DNA of 64,000 bases from Delphinus delphis (GCF_949987515.2 NC_082693.1:21758994-21822993), one strand, 5' to 3'. Numbered from the stretch's first letter, positions 36,403-49,229 are shown. Notes: generated from the letters alone by a model not told the origin. Made by a program: numbers and translations.

Positions 36403-38299
36403 AATTGTGTTGTGTTGGGTTGGAAATTACATTATCTATTAGAATTACAGCAACATCTATTCAACATTACTTACGATATTTGGTTATGATTTATATCCTT
36501 GGCCATGGTTTATGTATCATATAAGATTTAGCATAATTTCCCTGCATTTCTGTTCCTCAGAGTAATCCTTGTACTCCTAGCCCCATTGCTTCATAACTCT
36601 TCTTTAATCTGCTGAAAAACGTGGGGAATGATTTGGCAATACAACTATATAATACAGATTGTATTGGTTTAGATTGTGCACAATGACCAACTACTGGAAA
36701 AAAATAATCTATTCTAACCTAAGACACAGGTGTCTTTTAAGTTAATGTGATATATAAAAAACAGATTTACAAAACCAAACATATTAGATTATTTACTATT
36801 CATTTCATAGGCTTCTTTCCTAAAGGAATAATCACAGGATTTCTTTAAGTATCAACTTCCCCAGGTACATTGGAAGTATGTTTCAATTTTCAACACAAAA
36901 TACATTTATATGTAAACTTCCAATGAAGCATCTAGGGTAAAAAGTGACGGAAAGATTTTTTGATGTGTACCATAAGGTTAAGCAGCTAATTTAGCAAGTT
37001 CTTATTTATATTGACAACCATTTTATGGCAAAGTCAAATTTTATAGGATGAAAGCAGTTGACGCGATGCGCAGTATAAGCTTTCTACCAGCCAAATCCCA
37101 CGTTTAATACAGAGTCTCCTGTGCTATTCCCTGAGTCACAGCATCACCACCTTATTGCACAGAATCCCATTATAATAAATACACTTGTGACAACTGGAGC
37201 AAGGCAATGAGGTGTTTCTGATGTGCCCCGCTTCCAAGTGGCTTGGGATCCTGCAGCCGAAGGGCACTGCATTCCCTGGCTTCCGGTTTCAGTCAAAGTG
37301 CTGAAGTTCCATTAACAGGCTGGAGTCACATGCAGCTGCCTGGGATGGTGCACAGAGCAGGGTGCCTGCCACCTGGTCCAAGTTCATTGACAGCACTGTA
37401 CAGGCTCTCCCTCAGACCTGGTCACTGGCAATTTATCTCCAGCCTGAGCTGAAGATCAAACCCAGAGCTCCCAAGGATGTGTTCTTTATTAAAAATAAAA
37501 CAATTTACATAGCGCTTCTGGAGCCTATGTTACGTCAACGTGACATTTTAGAAAACGTGTCTTTCCATGCTTTCCTGACGTCACATGCGCCTAACGAACA
37601 CTTAGATTTTTCTCTGCCTATGCTTGGCATACAAGCCCAGCAAGCACTCAGATACTTGGGGCCGGATGTACACATACGAGAATGTGGATAGATTTTTTTA
37701 CTATCATCATGCCCTCCACCTGCTACGTAGTCGCTGATTACTTATAATTACATTTATATTTTGTCTGTCCTCAGACCCTTTTTCTCTACTACAGTGCTGT
37801 CAGGACTCCTTTAAACCACTGTAATAAGTTCCTCATCTGCTTAAACACAATCATTTTCTAACCTATCACATTGAAACTGCTTGGTCTCTTGCTATAACAT
37901 TAAAGCCTAACTGCTAGGCAGCTACCCAGCCGCATGTACGGGTATCTTCCCTTGTATCCTGGTCAGCGCCTTCACTCTCCCTCATCACCTCTTTGTAATG
38001 TAGTTGAAAGAATGCTTAACTGGGGGACAAAGATAGGGAACCTACTGGCAACTGATCTTGGATGAGTACTTTTGTTCTCTGATCCTCTCTTGGGAGAGGG
38101 ATTCCTGAGTTGGGCTGGAAGGTTGGACTAGTTATTGCAGCCCTAAGATTCCTGAAGCCTACGCTTTATCATCTTAACTCCTGCTTAGGACTGTGGGCAA
38201 AATATTGGTACTTATATGAAAGGAAAAGTGAAGGAGAAACCACTAAAAACATTATTAAAATCGGTATTACTTCAATCACATACTACTTTAAATAGTTCA
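36403..38299. other. Unique intron sequence with CRE-like motifs
   Basis: Mostly unique. The stretch 37200-37690 keeps open frames and several CpGs. A weak MIR-like segment may lie at 38000-38160. Confidence 0.4.
37530..37583. promoter_or_regulatory. Pair of CRE/ATF-like motifs
   Basis: A perfect palindromic CRE, TGACGTCA, at 37576-37583 and a TTACGTCA variant followed by ACGTGACA at 37530-37537. They lie 46 bp apart in non-repeat intron sequence. CpG-containing 8-mers of this kind are rare in such AT-rich DNA. Function is not shown. Confidence 0.4.
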
Positions 38300-38470
38300 T
38301 TGCTCTAAATAGGTGTTTTAAATAGTTCACATAAACTCTGTGGAGGGCACCCCAAGACACAGGAGAGAAAACTAAGGTTCACAGCTGTCATTGCTTAAGC
38401 AGTGTCACACAGATGATGAGAAAGTCAGAACTAGGATACAGGCTTTTGATTCCCAGGTCCCCAAATCCTT
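38300..38470 (-). repeat. MIR relic
   Basis: Reverse MIR features: gagaaaactaaggttcacag and gtgtcacacagatgatgaga. Confidence 0.65.
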
Positions 38471-39029
38471 TCTCTGGAGATCATGAAGTATCAGAAGCCT
38501 TTTCATGATCTTATCTTAGAAGAGATCCTACAAATCGCTCTAAGTATGTAGATGCCTCTAAAATGCTTGAAGTCAGACTTAAAAAAACGAACTCATGATA
38601 AAAGAAATTTGTATTCTCACAACTTAAGGATAAAATGTCTTCCAGAACAAAGAAAGACCCACTCTTAATTCATCAATGGAATTAACACATCAAAAGGCAA
38701 CTCTGTCAGTGGGGAGGAAGGTAGTTAGCTTGGGACAAAGCGGGCAGAAGTCGGCAGAACTGGCTTGCGTGCCTAGCATTCTCCTGGGGATATGTGCCTA
38801 GGCTCTGTGTGTTCCTCATGGAAGAGAAAACGAGAAAAGCAGTAATAATAATAACTCAGAATGAAAAATATAATGGTCCAAGTGCTGTCACATTTACATT
38901 CATTATTTCATTGCATTTAAAAGGAACTACACTGCCCTGGTTATTTTCCCTTCCCTGCTTTAGTTTTCTCTGTAGCATCCATCACCATCTAGCATATTAT
39001 GTTATTTATTCATGTTGTTGATTGCCTGC

Positions 39030-39160
39030 TATCAGAACGTAAACTTCATGAAGGTAGGGATTTTTGTCTGTTTTGTTTACTGCTGCTTCCCCAGTGCCTA
39101 AAATAATGCCCAGTTCATTATAATTACTTAATAAATACTTGGTAATGAATGAATAAATGA
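39030..39160 (+). repeat. L2 3' end
   Basis: Well-preserved L2 terminal sequence: tgaaggtagggatttttgtc, ccccagtgcctaaaataatg, then a gaatgaataaatgaatg tail. Confidence 0.85.
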
Positions 39161-39325
39161 ATGAGCTTTCACAATAACCCTAAGGTAGGCACTAGTCTTA
39201 TCTCATTTTACAGAGAAGCAAACTGTTACACAGAGGGATTGTTTCCCAAGGTCACAGAGCGCCTAGGTGGTAAAGCCAGGACCTACCCGTGGGATTCAAG
39301 TTCTCTTTTACACTCTAGGCTACAG
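39161..39325 (-). repeat. MIR relic
   Basis: Reverse MIR signatures: atctcattttacagagaagc and cccaaggtcacagagcgcct. It directly follows an L2 end at 39030-39160. Confidence 0.8.
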
Positions 39326-40501
39326 CTGCATGCAATGACGAGGCTGTATCAGCTTATCTGACCCACTAAACATTCAAATCATGCATCCAACTAACTCCCT
39401 TTGCGCCACAACTCTGCTCATTAAGCAACCTTCTGATTATAATCTGACTTCGCAGGAAAAAAATACACCGACCGGCCAGCACACGTGTCTGTTCTGCTTG
39501 GAAATTATAATTTATCTTGTTAAATCAATGCATAAGCAGTCTGATGCCTCCATAGCTCTGTCTTTTGACTCTGATTAGCGTATTCCCACCCCAATCCATT
39601 CTGTGTGTCCTGATGATATCTAGGATCTGAGCCTGTGAAGTTTAGCACAGAATCTAGAACTTTGTCACCTGGGAAAGGGCCTGTCTGGAGCTCGGTCCCT
39701 GAGACACCATCTGGTGACCTGCTGTAGGTCAGCCTCCCCAGGTGGTGGCCCTATATCACTGCATTCCCATCTGATCCGGGATAAGGGATAAAGCATTTTC
39801 AGTAAAGCAGTATTCTAACTACAGTTATCTGATACAATTTGGGAATGACAGCAATGAGCAGTAATCGTGAAAGGACGCTTATTGGTATCACACTAAGAGT
39901 ACAAAAGCAAGCCACAACTTTATTGCGGGGTTTCCTAGCAAGGTTAAACTGGAAACTCTAAGGAAGTCAGAGAATTTTCATGCTTGAACACAGAGGACTC
40001 GAGGAAAGGAAAATGAACCATGTCACTATATAGAATGTAAATTAAATTTAAAGCTCAGTAATTCCTGTAGCCTCAGTAACTAACAATATTTCTAATATAA
40101 GAATAAGGCATTGTGCATTCCCCAAACATGCAGAAAATCAAGAAATGGCTCCTGCAACTTTAATTACATGAATCATTTTTTTATGAAACTGTTATATTTT
40201 TCTTGACATATTGTATCCCCGGACTTAAGACATGGGAATTCAGAGGTAAGAGATCAGAATTTTCATTAAGCACACATGACATCCCCGAAACGTAAGATTG
40301 TTCATGCTTGTTTACCATTATATATATAACTTTACAGTTTTAAATCCCAAAATAAATTTGCTCATCTGTGCATTTATTCTAGAAGGTGAGAAGCAGAAAA
40401 GAAGATGTTCTCTATGGAAAATAAGTTGTGAAAAATATATGCCTTCTACTTAAAGGAATAAAATGTTTTAATTAAAAGGCAAAACTGTCACCTCAAGAAT
40501 T
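39326..40501. other. Unique intron sequence
   Basis: Nothing recognised. AT-rich toward the SINE at the right. Confidence 0.45.
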
Positions 40502-40518
40502 TAAATCAGATACTTCTT

Positions 40519-40718
40519 TTTTTTTTGCAGTACGCGGGCCTCTCACCCTTGTGGCCTCTCCCGTTGCAGAGCACAGGCTCCGGACGCGCAGGCACAGAGG
40601 CCATGGCTCACGGGCCCAGCCGCTCCGCGGCATGTGGGACCTTCCTGGACCGGGGCACGAACCGGTGTCCCCTGCATCGGCAGGTGGACTCCCAACCACT
40701 GTGCCACCAGGGAAGCCC
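40519..40718 (-). mobile_element. CHR-2-type SINE (copy 5)
   Basis: Inverted copy with a short ~8-nt tail. Duplications TAAATCAGATACTTCTT (40502) and TAAATCGGATACTTCTT (40719) differ by one base. A few CpG-to-TpG or CpA changes mark it as slightly older than the best copies. Confidence 0.93.
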
Positions 40719-40735
40719 TAAATCGGATACTTCTT

Positions 40736-43435
40736 AAAAAAACAATTCCATGTAATTAAGATGATGTCACGTGATGAGGGCAGCTAAGGGATGTAGGCAC
40801 AAGAGTGAGTGTGCAAGAGGAAACCTTCGACAGACTCTGGCCCTATAGCTGCTGCCGGCACAGAAACCATTTCTGAGTTGAGTATTTTTAGGTAATATTG
40901 TATTACTCTTGCACATTGTCCAGTTAACCATGAAAACTATAAATTATATGAAACTAGAAAATAAAAATAATACAGAGGATTTCTTTAAAAAGATACAAGA
41001 GACATCTATTTTAAATTAATTAACAGCCCAATATCCTCTTTCTGCTTGCCGACAAGGTTTCAGTATTTATGCAACAAATATTTTCCTACATTAGTTGGAC
41101 TCTTCAGGAAACAGTTTAGTCTGTTTTCCTTGTTCTCTTTGCAGACTTTAAAGACATTGCCCATGTGATGCAGAAAATGTAGTTTCTGCTGGTTTAATGG
41201 CTAATTACAGGAACAACGGGGAGATAGGAAAATCCAACTAGATTGCAAATTAAGTCATGAATGGCTATGTGAGCTGTAACTACAATTTCACACCCTGTTG
41301 CAACTGTTTCACACCCTGTTTTTAAATAAAGCCTCTGTTGAGACAATTCTTTTTGCTAATTTTAGTTTGATATTTCAATGTTTATTAGGTATCTGTTTTA
41401 CAGAAAGTGCCTTAATGCTTATGTTGGATTACACTTATACGGGGTTATGCTTACGTTTTTTCATTAGCAGGGATGTTTTTATCAGGATCCACTCAACTAC
41501 AGTCCTACCTCTGCTCTATCTTCAAAATAAAATGCATTCTTCTGTTGTTGTTGGAATAACTCAAATACAATCTACCATGCTCTTCTCCAGTATTGTTTTA
41601 GAATATCTTTCAGGCTAAGAACACTAAAGAGAATGCAAGTTTCTATGAGAGGATTCTTCCTCCTCTTGTACACCCCTGTTTACATTCATGGCAGGAGGAA
41701 AGCACCCACTTATCTGGGGGGGGGGGTGTACTTTGCTTAAATGTTTCCTTTTGAGAAAAAACAATAAAAACAATCTATTGAGCAGTCACTTCTAAAAAGG
41801 ATGCCCATATTAATAGTTGCCGTAACCATAAGGAAAGAAAAGTCATTTTGACATTTTGCTCATTTTGGAAGAATACATTTTCTCGTTCTATAAAATCAAC
41901 ACTATGACTTCTTTTTCACAGTGAACAGAAAAGGGCATAAAATGACACTTCATCCTACAGAAAACCATATGACAATTTAAACTAGGACTGATTAAAAACA
42001 CTGATAGCTAACTGTGGGCTTTAAGGATTATTTGAAACCACAACTTCCCCCAAACTCCCAAGGTATAATGCAGTTCTTGATCTATTGAACTCTGTGGAGT
42101 AACTGTAGAGATGCCTATTATACATAGACTGGATGTGCCCAATTTACAACCTTAGATATAGACTTTTATATCTGAAGGCCCTCTGAGGCAATTGTGTAAA
42201 ATTCTATATCAAGGATTGTTGGAAATATTGAAAGATTTCATAATGTAAAAACTACATCAGTGTCATTTAAATTGAACAAAATGGTTCTTTACTTTTCCAT
42301 ATACATTTTAACCATCTCCACAAACTTCTTCAATAAATACTGCATGAAAAAAGCATTTTGCACTTTGTCTCATAGATGCAATTTGCCAACCGGATTGATT
42401 TCTTTCTGTGTAGCTCACCTGACTTCTACATATTATATATTTTCTCCTTTATTAAAGATGATGTAATCTTAGCTTCTACCACATTCGCATCCACAAAACT
42501 ACTGAAAAAAAGAGAGATATGCAAAGATGAAGATAGGAAAGGATAGGATTGCAACCAAATATAGAAATCTGACAAAAACTCATAATGCAGATGAAGATTA
42601 ATGAAACAATGATATTATACGAAGAGAAGAAATCTGGCAAGTGAACCAAACTAAGACACATACCTGGCAAAAATTAAGAATAAGCAGTAGGGAACCACTT
42701 ATGTGCTCTGAGAAGACAATGTTACTATGATTTGAACAGATCAAATAATGTGTGTATTGCCAGATGGAGAAATTGCATTCACATGTGTTAGCCCATGTTT
42801 CTATCACTGTTTCTATCTAGACAGTGCCCTTTCACTAATGATTTAAACTAATCTCTCTTCCTTCTTAGGTAGTACTTTATCTGAGAAACAGTAAGAGAGG
42901 AAAGAGATGCTGACGTGGGCACTGACCTCAATCTGACTCCACCTTCAGCTCCATTTTTGTTGCCATTTCTCTAGACAGACCGGAACTGGCAACCTAATCA
43001 TAACCAATGGAAGCATGCTTTTCAGTGACTGTTTATGTCTCACAAAGAAAATTTAATTGACACTGTAGGACTACTTGGTGACCATTTGAATTCGCAGGAC
43101 CTTATAAGAAAGAGAGTGCCATTGCTTTTCTTCAAGGTTGGTGTATGATTCTCTGATCCACCTCTGGCTTCCATGTCTGCCCAGATTCATGGCTTTGATT
43201 ATAAAACCACAGAACATCAGGGCTCGAAGGGTCTTTTGATAGTTTAACTCAACTCCTTGTTTTTCATACAAGGGAGCAAGAGGTTAAGAAACATGGCCAA
43301 GCTCTCTCATGTCTCCTAGTCTCTAATTCAGTCTTCCATGTCCACAAGGTTTATGTTAGACTTGCTGGATCCTCTGATCCCAGGTTCTACTTGAATGTGT
43401 GCATACTGGAGAGTTATTAAGTATTGGGTGGGAGT
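40736..43435. other. Unique AT-rich intron sequence
   Basis: The longest stretch of the window without a recognised repeat, about 2.7 kb. It contains the poly(G) run near 41720. No exon-like segment was found. Confidence 0.45.
41717..41728. repeat. Poly(G) run
   Basis: About eleven G residues in a row (atctgggggg...tgtac). It is isolated in unique AT-rich sequence and is also a spot where assembly errors are common. Confidence 0.75.
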
Positions 43436-43640
43436 AGTTTCCTCACTGTTAGAGGTCTTCAAACACAGTTTTAAGTGTTAAGGTACATAATAGTTTTTTC
43501 TTTTCTTTTTTCACAGACGAGTACATTGAGGCAGAGAGGTTAAGCGAATTGCCAGAAGTCACACAGCTAGGAAGGAGCCAAGCTGGGATGTGAACTCAGA
43601 TAGTCTAATCCCTGTGCTCTTCTTACTATCCCATTTTGCT
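43436..43640 (-). repeat. MIR relic
   Basis: Reverse MIR signatures: ttgaggcagagaggttaagc and agtcacacagctaggaagga. Confidence 0.85.
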
Positions 43641-43719
43641 CACTAGCTATCGCCTGCATTCTTAGGAACCTAAGCTAAGCCACTAGAGACATATCGTTAC
43701 TTATTTCTTATTCATTTGT

Positions 43720-44420
43720 TTGTTCACTCAGTCATCCATTCATTCAGCAAGTATTTACTGAGCACCTACTACGTGCCAGCCACTGCTCTGAGTCCTGATG
43801 ATATAGTAATGAATAAAAAAAAGTTGTTGCCCTAATGCAGATTATGTTATGTATGTATGAGGCAGACATATAATTAAAAAGTAAATATGCAACATAATGT
43901 CAGATTGCAATAAGTGTTTGGGGGAGTCAATAAGAAGGGTAAGAGGATTAAGAATGATGCAGACAGGAGAAGGGACCCCTTTTAAAAAGGTGACCAGAGA
44001 AAGACTCTCTGAGATGGCGACGTTTAAGCAGAAACACGCAAGAAGTGAAAGAATAAGTAGAGTGCTGCGGGCCAAGAGAAAAACAAATGCAAAGGCCCTC
44101 AGGTAGAAACAGGCTTGGCGTATTGTGGGAAGAGCAAGGTCAGTGGGGCTGAAGACAATGAATGATGGAGGGGCAGGGGATGGCAGGTGTCAGAGTGTAT
44201 AGGCCTGGGGAAGAAGTTTGCATTTTATTCTATGTACTTTAGAAAGCCAGCAGAGGGCTCTGAGCAGAGGAGTGACATTCCGAATCACATTTTAAAAATC
44301 ATTACCTTGTTCTCTGAGGAATAATCAGTAAAGGGGCAAGTATGGAAGCAGAAAGACTCGTTCAGTGGCACCTGCAGCCGTCTAAGTGAGAGTGGAAGGT
44401 TATTTGGACTAGAGTGCTAG
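43720..44420 (-). repeat. Ancient L2-associated repeat, long copy
   Basis: Reverse L2-type end (cattcagcaagtatttactg, agcacctactacgtgccagc) running into about 600 bp of the companion pattern. That pattern includes actctctgagatggcgacgt, aatgcaaaggccctcaggta and gctctgagcagaggagtgac. It explains the open frame at 43897-44106. Confidence 0.7.
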
Positions 44421-44570
44421 AAGTTTTGGGAATAGTAGATTCGTATCTGTTTCACTGGATAGTGTAGATGAAGTACTTTGGTGGAGTGTATGCTGTGTAT
44501 AAGAGAGATAGAGGAATGAGGAGTCCTAACTTCCAGTTAAGGTTTAAAACTCCTTTCCAATTAACTGCTT

Positions 44571-44587
44571 AAAAAAAAAAAAAAAAA
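44571..44587. repeat. Poly(A) run
   Basis: Seventeen A residues without a recognised retroelement to their left. Confidence 0.85.
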
Positions 44588-44689
44588 GCAACAAACGCAT
44601 GTGCAGAAAATGGGGAATACATCTGCTGTATAATGTGATTGGTCTTTATCTCTTCTTCCAGACAGGGCGGTTCTAATCTAATAGAAGTG

Positions 44690-45345
44690 TATTTGTCATT
44701 CATGAGCCCCTTGGGTCACACCTCAGTGTCTGTTGAGTGATGAGATGACTCATGATGGGGCTTGGTTACCAGAAACACCAGCCATGTGATTTAGAGGGTT
44801 GGGGCTTTGAGTCAGCCCAGCCTCCAGGGAGGGGAAGGGGGATGGAGATTGAGTTCAATCATGTGACAAATGTCACAAAAAGTCAACTGTGCCTATCTAC
44901 TGAAACCCCAACAAAAACTCTGGACACCACAGCTCAGTGAAGCTTCCTGGTTGGTGAACACATCTCTGTTCTAGAAGGAGGATGCACCCTGTTCCACAGA
45001 GGGAGGGCACAGAAGCACTGTGTTTGAAACCCACCCAAATCTCATTTGGCTGTTTCCAATCTAAATCCTTTATAATAAAACTGTAATTGTAAGTATAGTG
45101 CGTCTCTGAGTTTTGTGTGTCACTCTAGTGAACTATCAGACATGAAGGGCTCATGGGAAACTCTGAATTTATGGTCAGAGTGCAGGTGGCCTGGGAACAC
45201 CCAAAGTGCAGCTGGCATCTGAAGTCAGGGGAGCCTTGTTAGGGACAATGGCCCGTAACTTGTGGGGTCTGAGCTAACTCTGGGTGGTTACCACCAGAAC
45301 TGTATTGCTATAACGACTGGTATCAGAATAGCACCCCAGGTCACC
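44690..45345 (+). repeat. LTR-like repeat, copy B
   Basis: Same orientation and order of landmarks as 30283-30965, with many substitutions and small indels. It reads gaagcttcctggttggtgaa, then tttataataaaactgtaatt and gaacacccaaagtgcagctg. The divergence suggests two independent old insertions rather than a recent duplication of the region. Confidence 0.65.
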
Positions 45346-45524
45346 ATGGCTGTACAAGACAGAACAGACCTGAGGAGAATGACTTATCCATAGTCAGGTC
45401 CTAACGAAAAGGGAGGCCTTTAGTCTCACCAGCACTCGGTACTAAACAGTGAGCAAATTCATGTGACTATTACATGTTAATGCTGATTTACCATGCTAAA
45501 AGCTCTTAACATGTTCCTTTAGGT

Positions 45525-45559
45525 TATTTGAATGAAAATGTAGGATTTTCATTCAAATA
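45525..45559. repeat. Perfect 15-bp inverted repeat
   Basis: The arms are TATTTGAATGAAAAT and ATTTTCATTCAAATA, separated by GTAGG. No mobile element is recognised around it. Confidence 0.95.
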
Positions 45560-45949
45560 TCAATAGCTACACTAATAGTTTCAAATAAATCAATCTTTGT
45601 TATTACCGCCCGTTAGAAAACATGAATTTCACATATGAGTTCCATAACTCATGTTCAGTTTTGGTCAGCCTACTCTCCTGGACCCCAGTTTTGTTATCAT
45701 CAGGAACTTCTGGATGGATGGTCCATTGTAATCATACATGGAATGAGGTGGTAACCAAAATTACCGTTTCCCTGCATGATTTGGGGGGAAAAAAAGTATT
45801 CTTCTAGTCACCCAAACCTGAAACCTCAGTCTTCTTTTCCTTTCTCTTAAATCCATTGTCAGCTAATAGTTTTCTTCTTTTATGTGTCAGGTAGACTCAG
45901 AGAGTGAAAAATCAGGTCTGGAAGGGCCTCAGAGATCAGTGATTTAGTC

Positions 45950-46260
45950 ACTTATTCAATAGATATTTTTTGAGAACCTTTTAATTCCAGAAGCTGTTCT
46001 GGGTACTGGGAAAACAGTGAGCAGCACAGTCAAGAGTCCAGTTCCCAGAGAAACAAAGACCAAAGAAAGTCAGCACATTCACAAGGCAAAGCATTTCAGA
46101 TAGTGGTGAGGACTTTGTAAAGATATAACCGGGTGCTCTTATCAAGGGCCTGGGGTCTTAGTGGGCTTGGCCAGGAATGAGGATCTTAGTTCCTGAAGAT
46201 AAACATTCCAGGTGAAGGGAACAGCAGGAGACAAGGTTGGCAGAATTGGAAAGCTCAGGG
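45950..46260 (-). repeat. Ancient L2-associated repeat
   Basis: Starts cacttattcaatagatattt and ctgggtactgggaaaacagt, then tccaggtgaagggaacagca. Diverged. Confidence 0.6.
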
Positions 46261-46398
46261 GAAAAGTCAGGGAGGCTGGGCACAGGGAGAGAGGCAGGTG
46301 TGGGGGGACAAGACCGGCCGGTTGCTGGGTGGTGGAACAGGACAACAGCCCATCCTCACTCTTGGTCCAATCTTCGTCCCACCACACCCTTCCTTTTT

Positions 46399-46598
46399 TT
46401 TTTTGTGGTACGTGGGCCTCTCACTGTTGTGGCCTCTCCCATTGCGGAGCACAGGCTCAGGACGCACAGGCTCAGCGGTCATGGCTCACGGGCCCAGCCG
46501 CTCCGCGGCATGTGGGATCTTCCCGGACCGGGGCACGAACCCGTGTCCCCTGCATCGGCAGGTGGACTCTCAACCACTGCGCCACCAGGGAAGCCCCC
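46399..46598 (-). mobile_element. CHR-2-type SINE (copy 6)
   Basis: Inverted full-length copy flanked by perfect 14-bp duplications CACCCTTCCTTTTT at 46385 and 46599. It lies at the right edge of an ancient L2-like repeat. Confidence 0.92.
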
Positions 46599-46749
46599 CA
46601 CCCTTCCTTTTTATTCCAGATTCCTTCCATCACATTTTCCATCAGAGCAATGGTCACTGGTTTCCCTTCCTCCAGCCTTTGCCCTTTCATTACATCCTAC
46701 TATGAACTATATGACGCTCCATTAAAAAGAAACCCATTTAAAAAAGTCA

Positions 46750-47160
46750 TATAATTCCTCTACTTAAAAACTGCCAACGTCTCTCATTTGCTTGCAAGAT
46801 CATGCGGAAACTCCTCATCCTGAACAATGAATTACTGCTACCATTTAGCCCAAACTAATCCGGGTATGGGTCCACCTAGGCTTTGATATCATTACTCGAA
46901 TCTGCTTCTTTCCTTTACACACAACATTCTCTCCCTAACTTGCAGGAGAGCTCCTCATCGGCAGCTCATCAAACATTGCTACGTGGTGTCATCAACCAAC
47001 CTTCACGATCACATGTTATGCTCTCCGAGTTAGGCCCAAGCTTCTTGATGGCTGGGAATTAATCCGTCCTTTATTTGTGCTCTCCTATATGATCTAACCC
47101 ATTGCAACCAACATGGTAGGCACTAAATATAAAAGTTGTTAAATAAATAATAATTTCTTG
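46750..47160 (+). repeat. L2 3' region
   Basis: Forward L2 phrases: tttgcttgcaagatcatgcg, cctaggctttgatatcatta, aagcttcttgatggctggga and acatggtaggcactaaatat. Confidence 0.65.
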
Positions 47161-47189
47161 AGCCTTGAAATGCTATTCTGATCCTCACT

Positions 47190-47380
47190 CATATATATTT
47201 TAAATTTTCATGTAACATTTACTCTGCGTCAGATACTGTGTAACTATTAACTTGTTTAATCTTATAAAAATCCTAGTGGTAGGGATGATTACCCATTTTT
47301 CAGATGAAGAAACTGAGACATAAGGTTAAAGTACCTGCATAAGCCCCTAGGTCCGTGTCTAAACACCATGCCATGCTGTG
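47190..47380 (-). repeat. MIR relic
   Basis: Reverse MIR signatures: ttacccatttttcagatgaa and gaaactgagacataaggtta. Confidence 0.8.
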
Positions 47381-48688
47381 TCTCTCTCACACACAGCCTC
47401 CTTCTAGTAACTCCCTTTGAACACTCCACTCTTATTTCATCCTTGGGTACCTGGGCACAAATGAGTTAGACACTAGAGGACAAAGTGAGGAAGGCATGAC
47501 CTTCTTAAGTAACAATACAACTTATCATCCTCCAGTAAAATGAGTTATCTTGTTATATATCTGTTGGCACTATGTCTTTGTCTGCTAAAATGATATTTCA
47601 AACCAGGTTTAGTGCTTCCAAATGGTACTAGGCGCTCATTCAGGAAACAGGTATTCTCCGAGGCCCTGCGGCACAGGTGCAGCTGAGACAGTGGAAACTT
47701 CCCAACCCCCCACTGGAACCACAGTTGAGTTTTCTCTCAGAGGTGAGGCTCCAAGTCTTAGAGGAAAATTCACGGTCTGGTCCTAACCAGTGCTGTCCTC
47801 TGGGGAATCCCAGCAGCATGGATGTGTTATCATGTGGACAGTGGACCAACTACCAATTAACAGCCGGACTCCAGCCAGGGTTGGGGGAGGGGTCAGGCCA
47901 CACACAGTCCTCCCAGTGAATAACACGGAAACAGTCAAATTCGGACCACTCCAAAATTCCTACCACAACTGCTTCCGGCTTGTAATAGAGAACAAACATT
48001 AACATACTCAAAATTTAGTATAAAGAAATATTTTAAATATTAGAGTTGTCAGAATTTTAGAACTAGGATGAAGAGACTTTGGAAACCACTTAGATTCTCA
48101 TTGTGAATGAGGAGTTGATGTGCAGGGCAGTCAAGTCTCTTCTCAAAGTCACAGGTAGAACCAGGGCCAAGGGCCTTTATATCACAGCATGGTACCCAGC
48201 CGGCTAGAGAAAATTCCTGGGTAATTATCTCTCTGTCAAGCTGTAAGTACCTCTGCAAATAAACCACCCCTGAATTTGGCTAGTTTTGAATTTCAGATCC
48301 TGGTGAAATGGTGTTTTTTTTTTTTTTTTAATGTCAGTTGTGTTTGAAATGCTAATCAATAATCTCACAGAATGACATAAACAATTTGAATTCTTTCTTG
48401 AGAGTTAATAATGACAGCAGGACACCAATGCAGAAGGATATTCTTTCTAAAGTGAAATGTGTGCTTTGTATTGGAACTTTTTCAAATGTTGGGAAAAAAT
48501 TAAAAAGGTAATTACATGACTGAAAAATGCTGTTAAGTTAGTTCTTCAGTTGAAGAAGCCTAAAATGTAGCCTTTGGAAATGAAACACACTTCCTTTGTG
48601 GCTCCCTCCACAGAGACAAGATAAGGGCAAAGCTTGCCCCGCCCCCCAACCCCAGGGGGAACTTGAAGTAAGCTAGACAAAATCTGTT
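47381..48688. other. Unique intron sequence
   Basis: No exon recognised. A weak old repeat may cover 48050-48200 (aaaccacttagattctcatt, ctcaaagtcacaggtagaac). Confidence 0.4.
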
Positions 48689-48702
48689 CTCCCAGCACTT
48701 TT

Positions 48703-48912
48703 TTTTTTTTTTTTTTTTTTGCGGTACGCGGGCCTCTCACTGTTGTGGCCTCTCCCGTTGCGGAGCACAGGTTCCGGACGCGCAGGCTCAGCGGCCACGG
48801 CTCACGGGCCCAGCCGCTCCGCGGCATGTGGGATCTTCCCGGACGGGGTCACGAACCCGCATCCCCTGCATCGGCAGGCGGACTCTCGACCACTGTGCCA
48901 CCAGGGAAGCCC
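48703..48912 (-). mobile_element. CHR-2-type SINE (copy 7)
   Basis: Inverted full-length copy with a poly(T) of about 20 nt. Perfect 14-bp duplications CTCCCAGCACTTTT at 48689 and 48913. The body keeps most CpGs, suggesting a young insertion. Confidence 0.94.
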
Positions 48913-49229
48913 CTCCCAGCACTTTTGTTCTGACTCAGTGGCAGCTCCTGCGCTCCTTCCACAACAGCCCTGCCCCGTGTCCTCTCTGGGACTCTCCTGC
49001 TGGCATCACACCATACCTCTTTGTGGCAAGATCTCTCCTAAAATCACTTGTTGAACTCAAATGGTTTCAATGGTTCAAGCCATTCAAATGTTTAAGTGAG
49101 CTCCTGACTTTCAGTTTAACAAAGGAACAAATGCAAATGGACTTGAGTTTGAGTCAGGCCACAAGATATAGGAAGGTCCTTCTGCAGGGCCTGTCCTGGT
49201 GGTAACACTCACTATGTAAAAACTGTGGT

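Noticed and set aside
30283..45345. An intact endogenous retrovirus between the two LTR-like copies
   Set aside because: The 14 kb between them shows L1, MIR, L2 and unique intron sequence, with no gag, pol or env-like frames.
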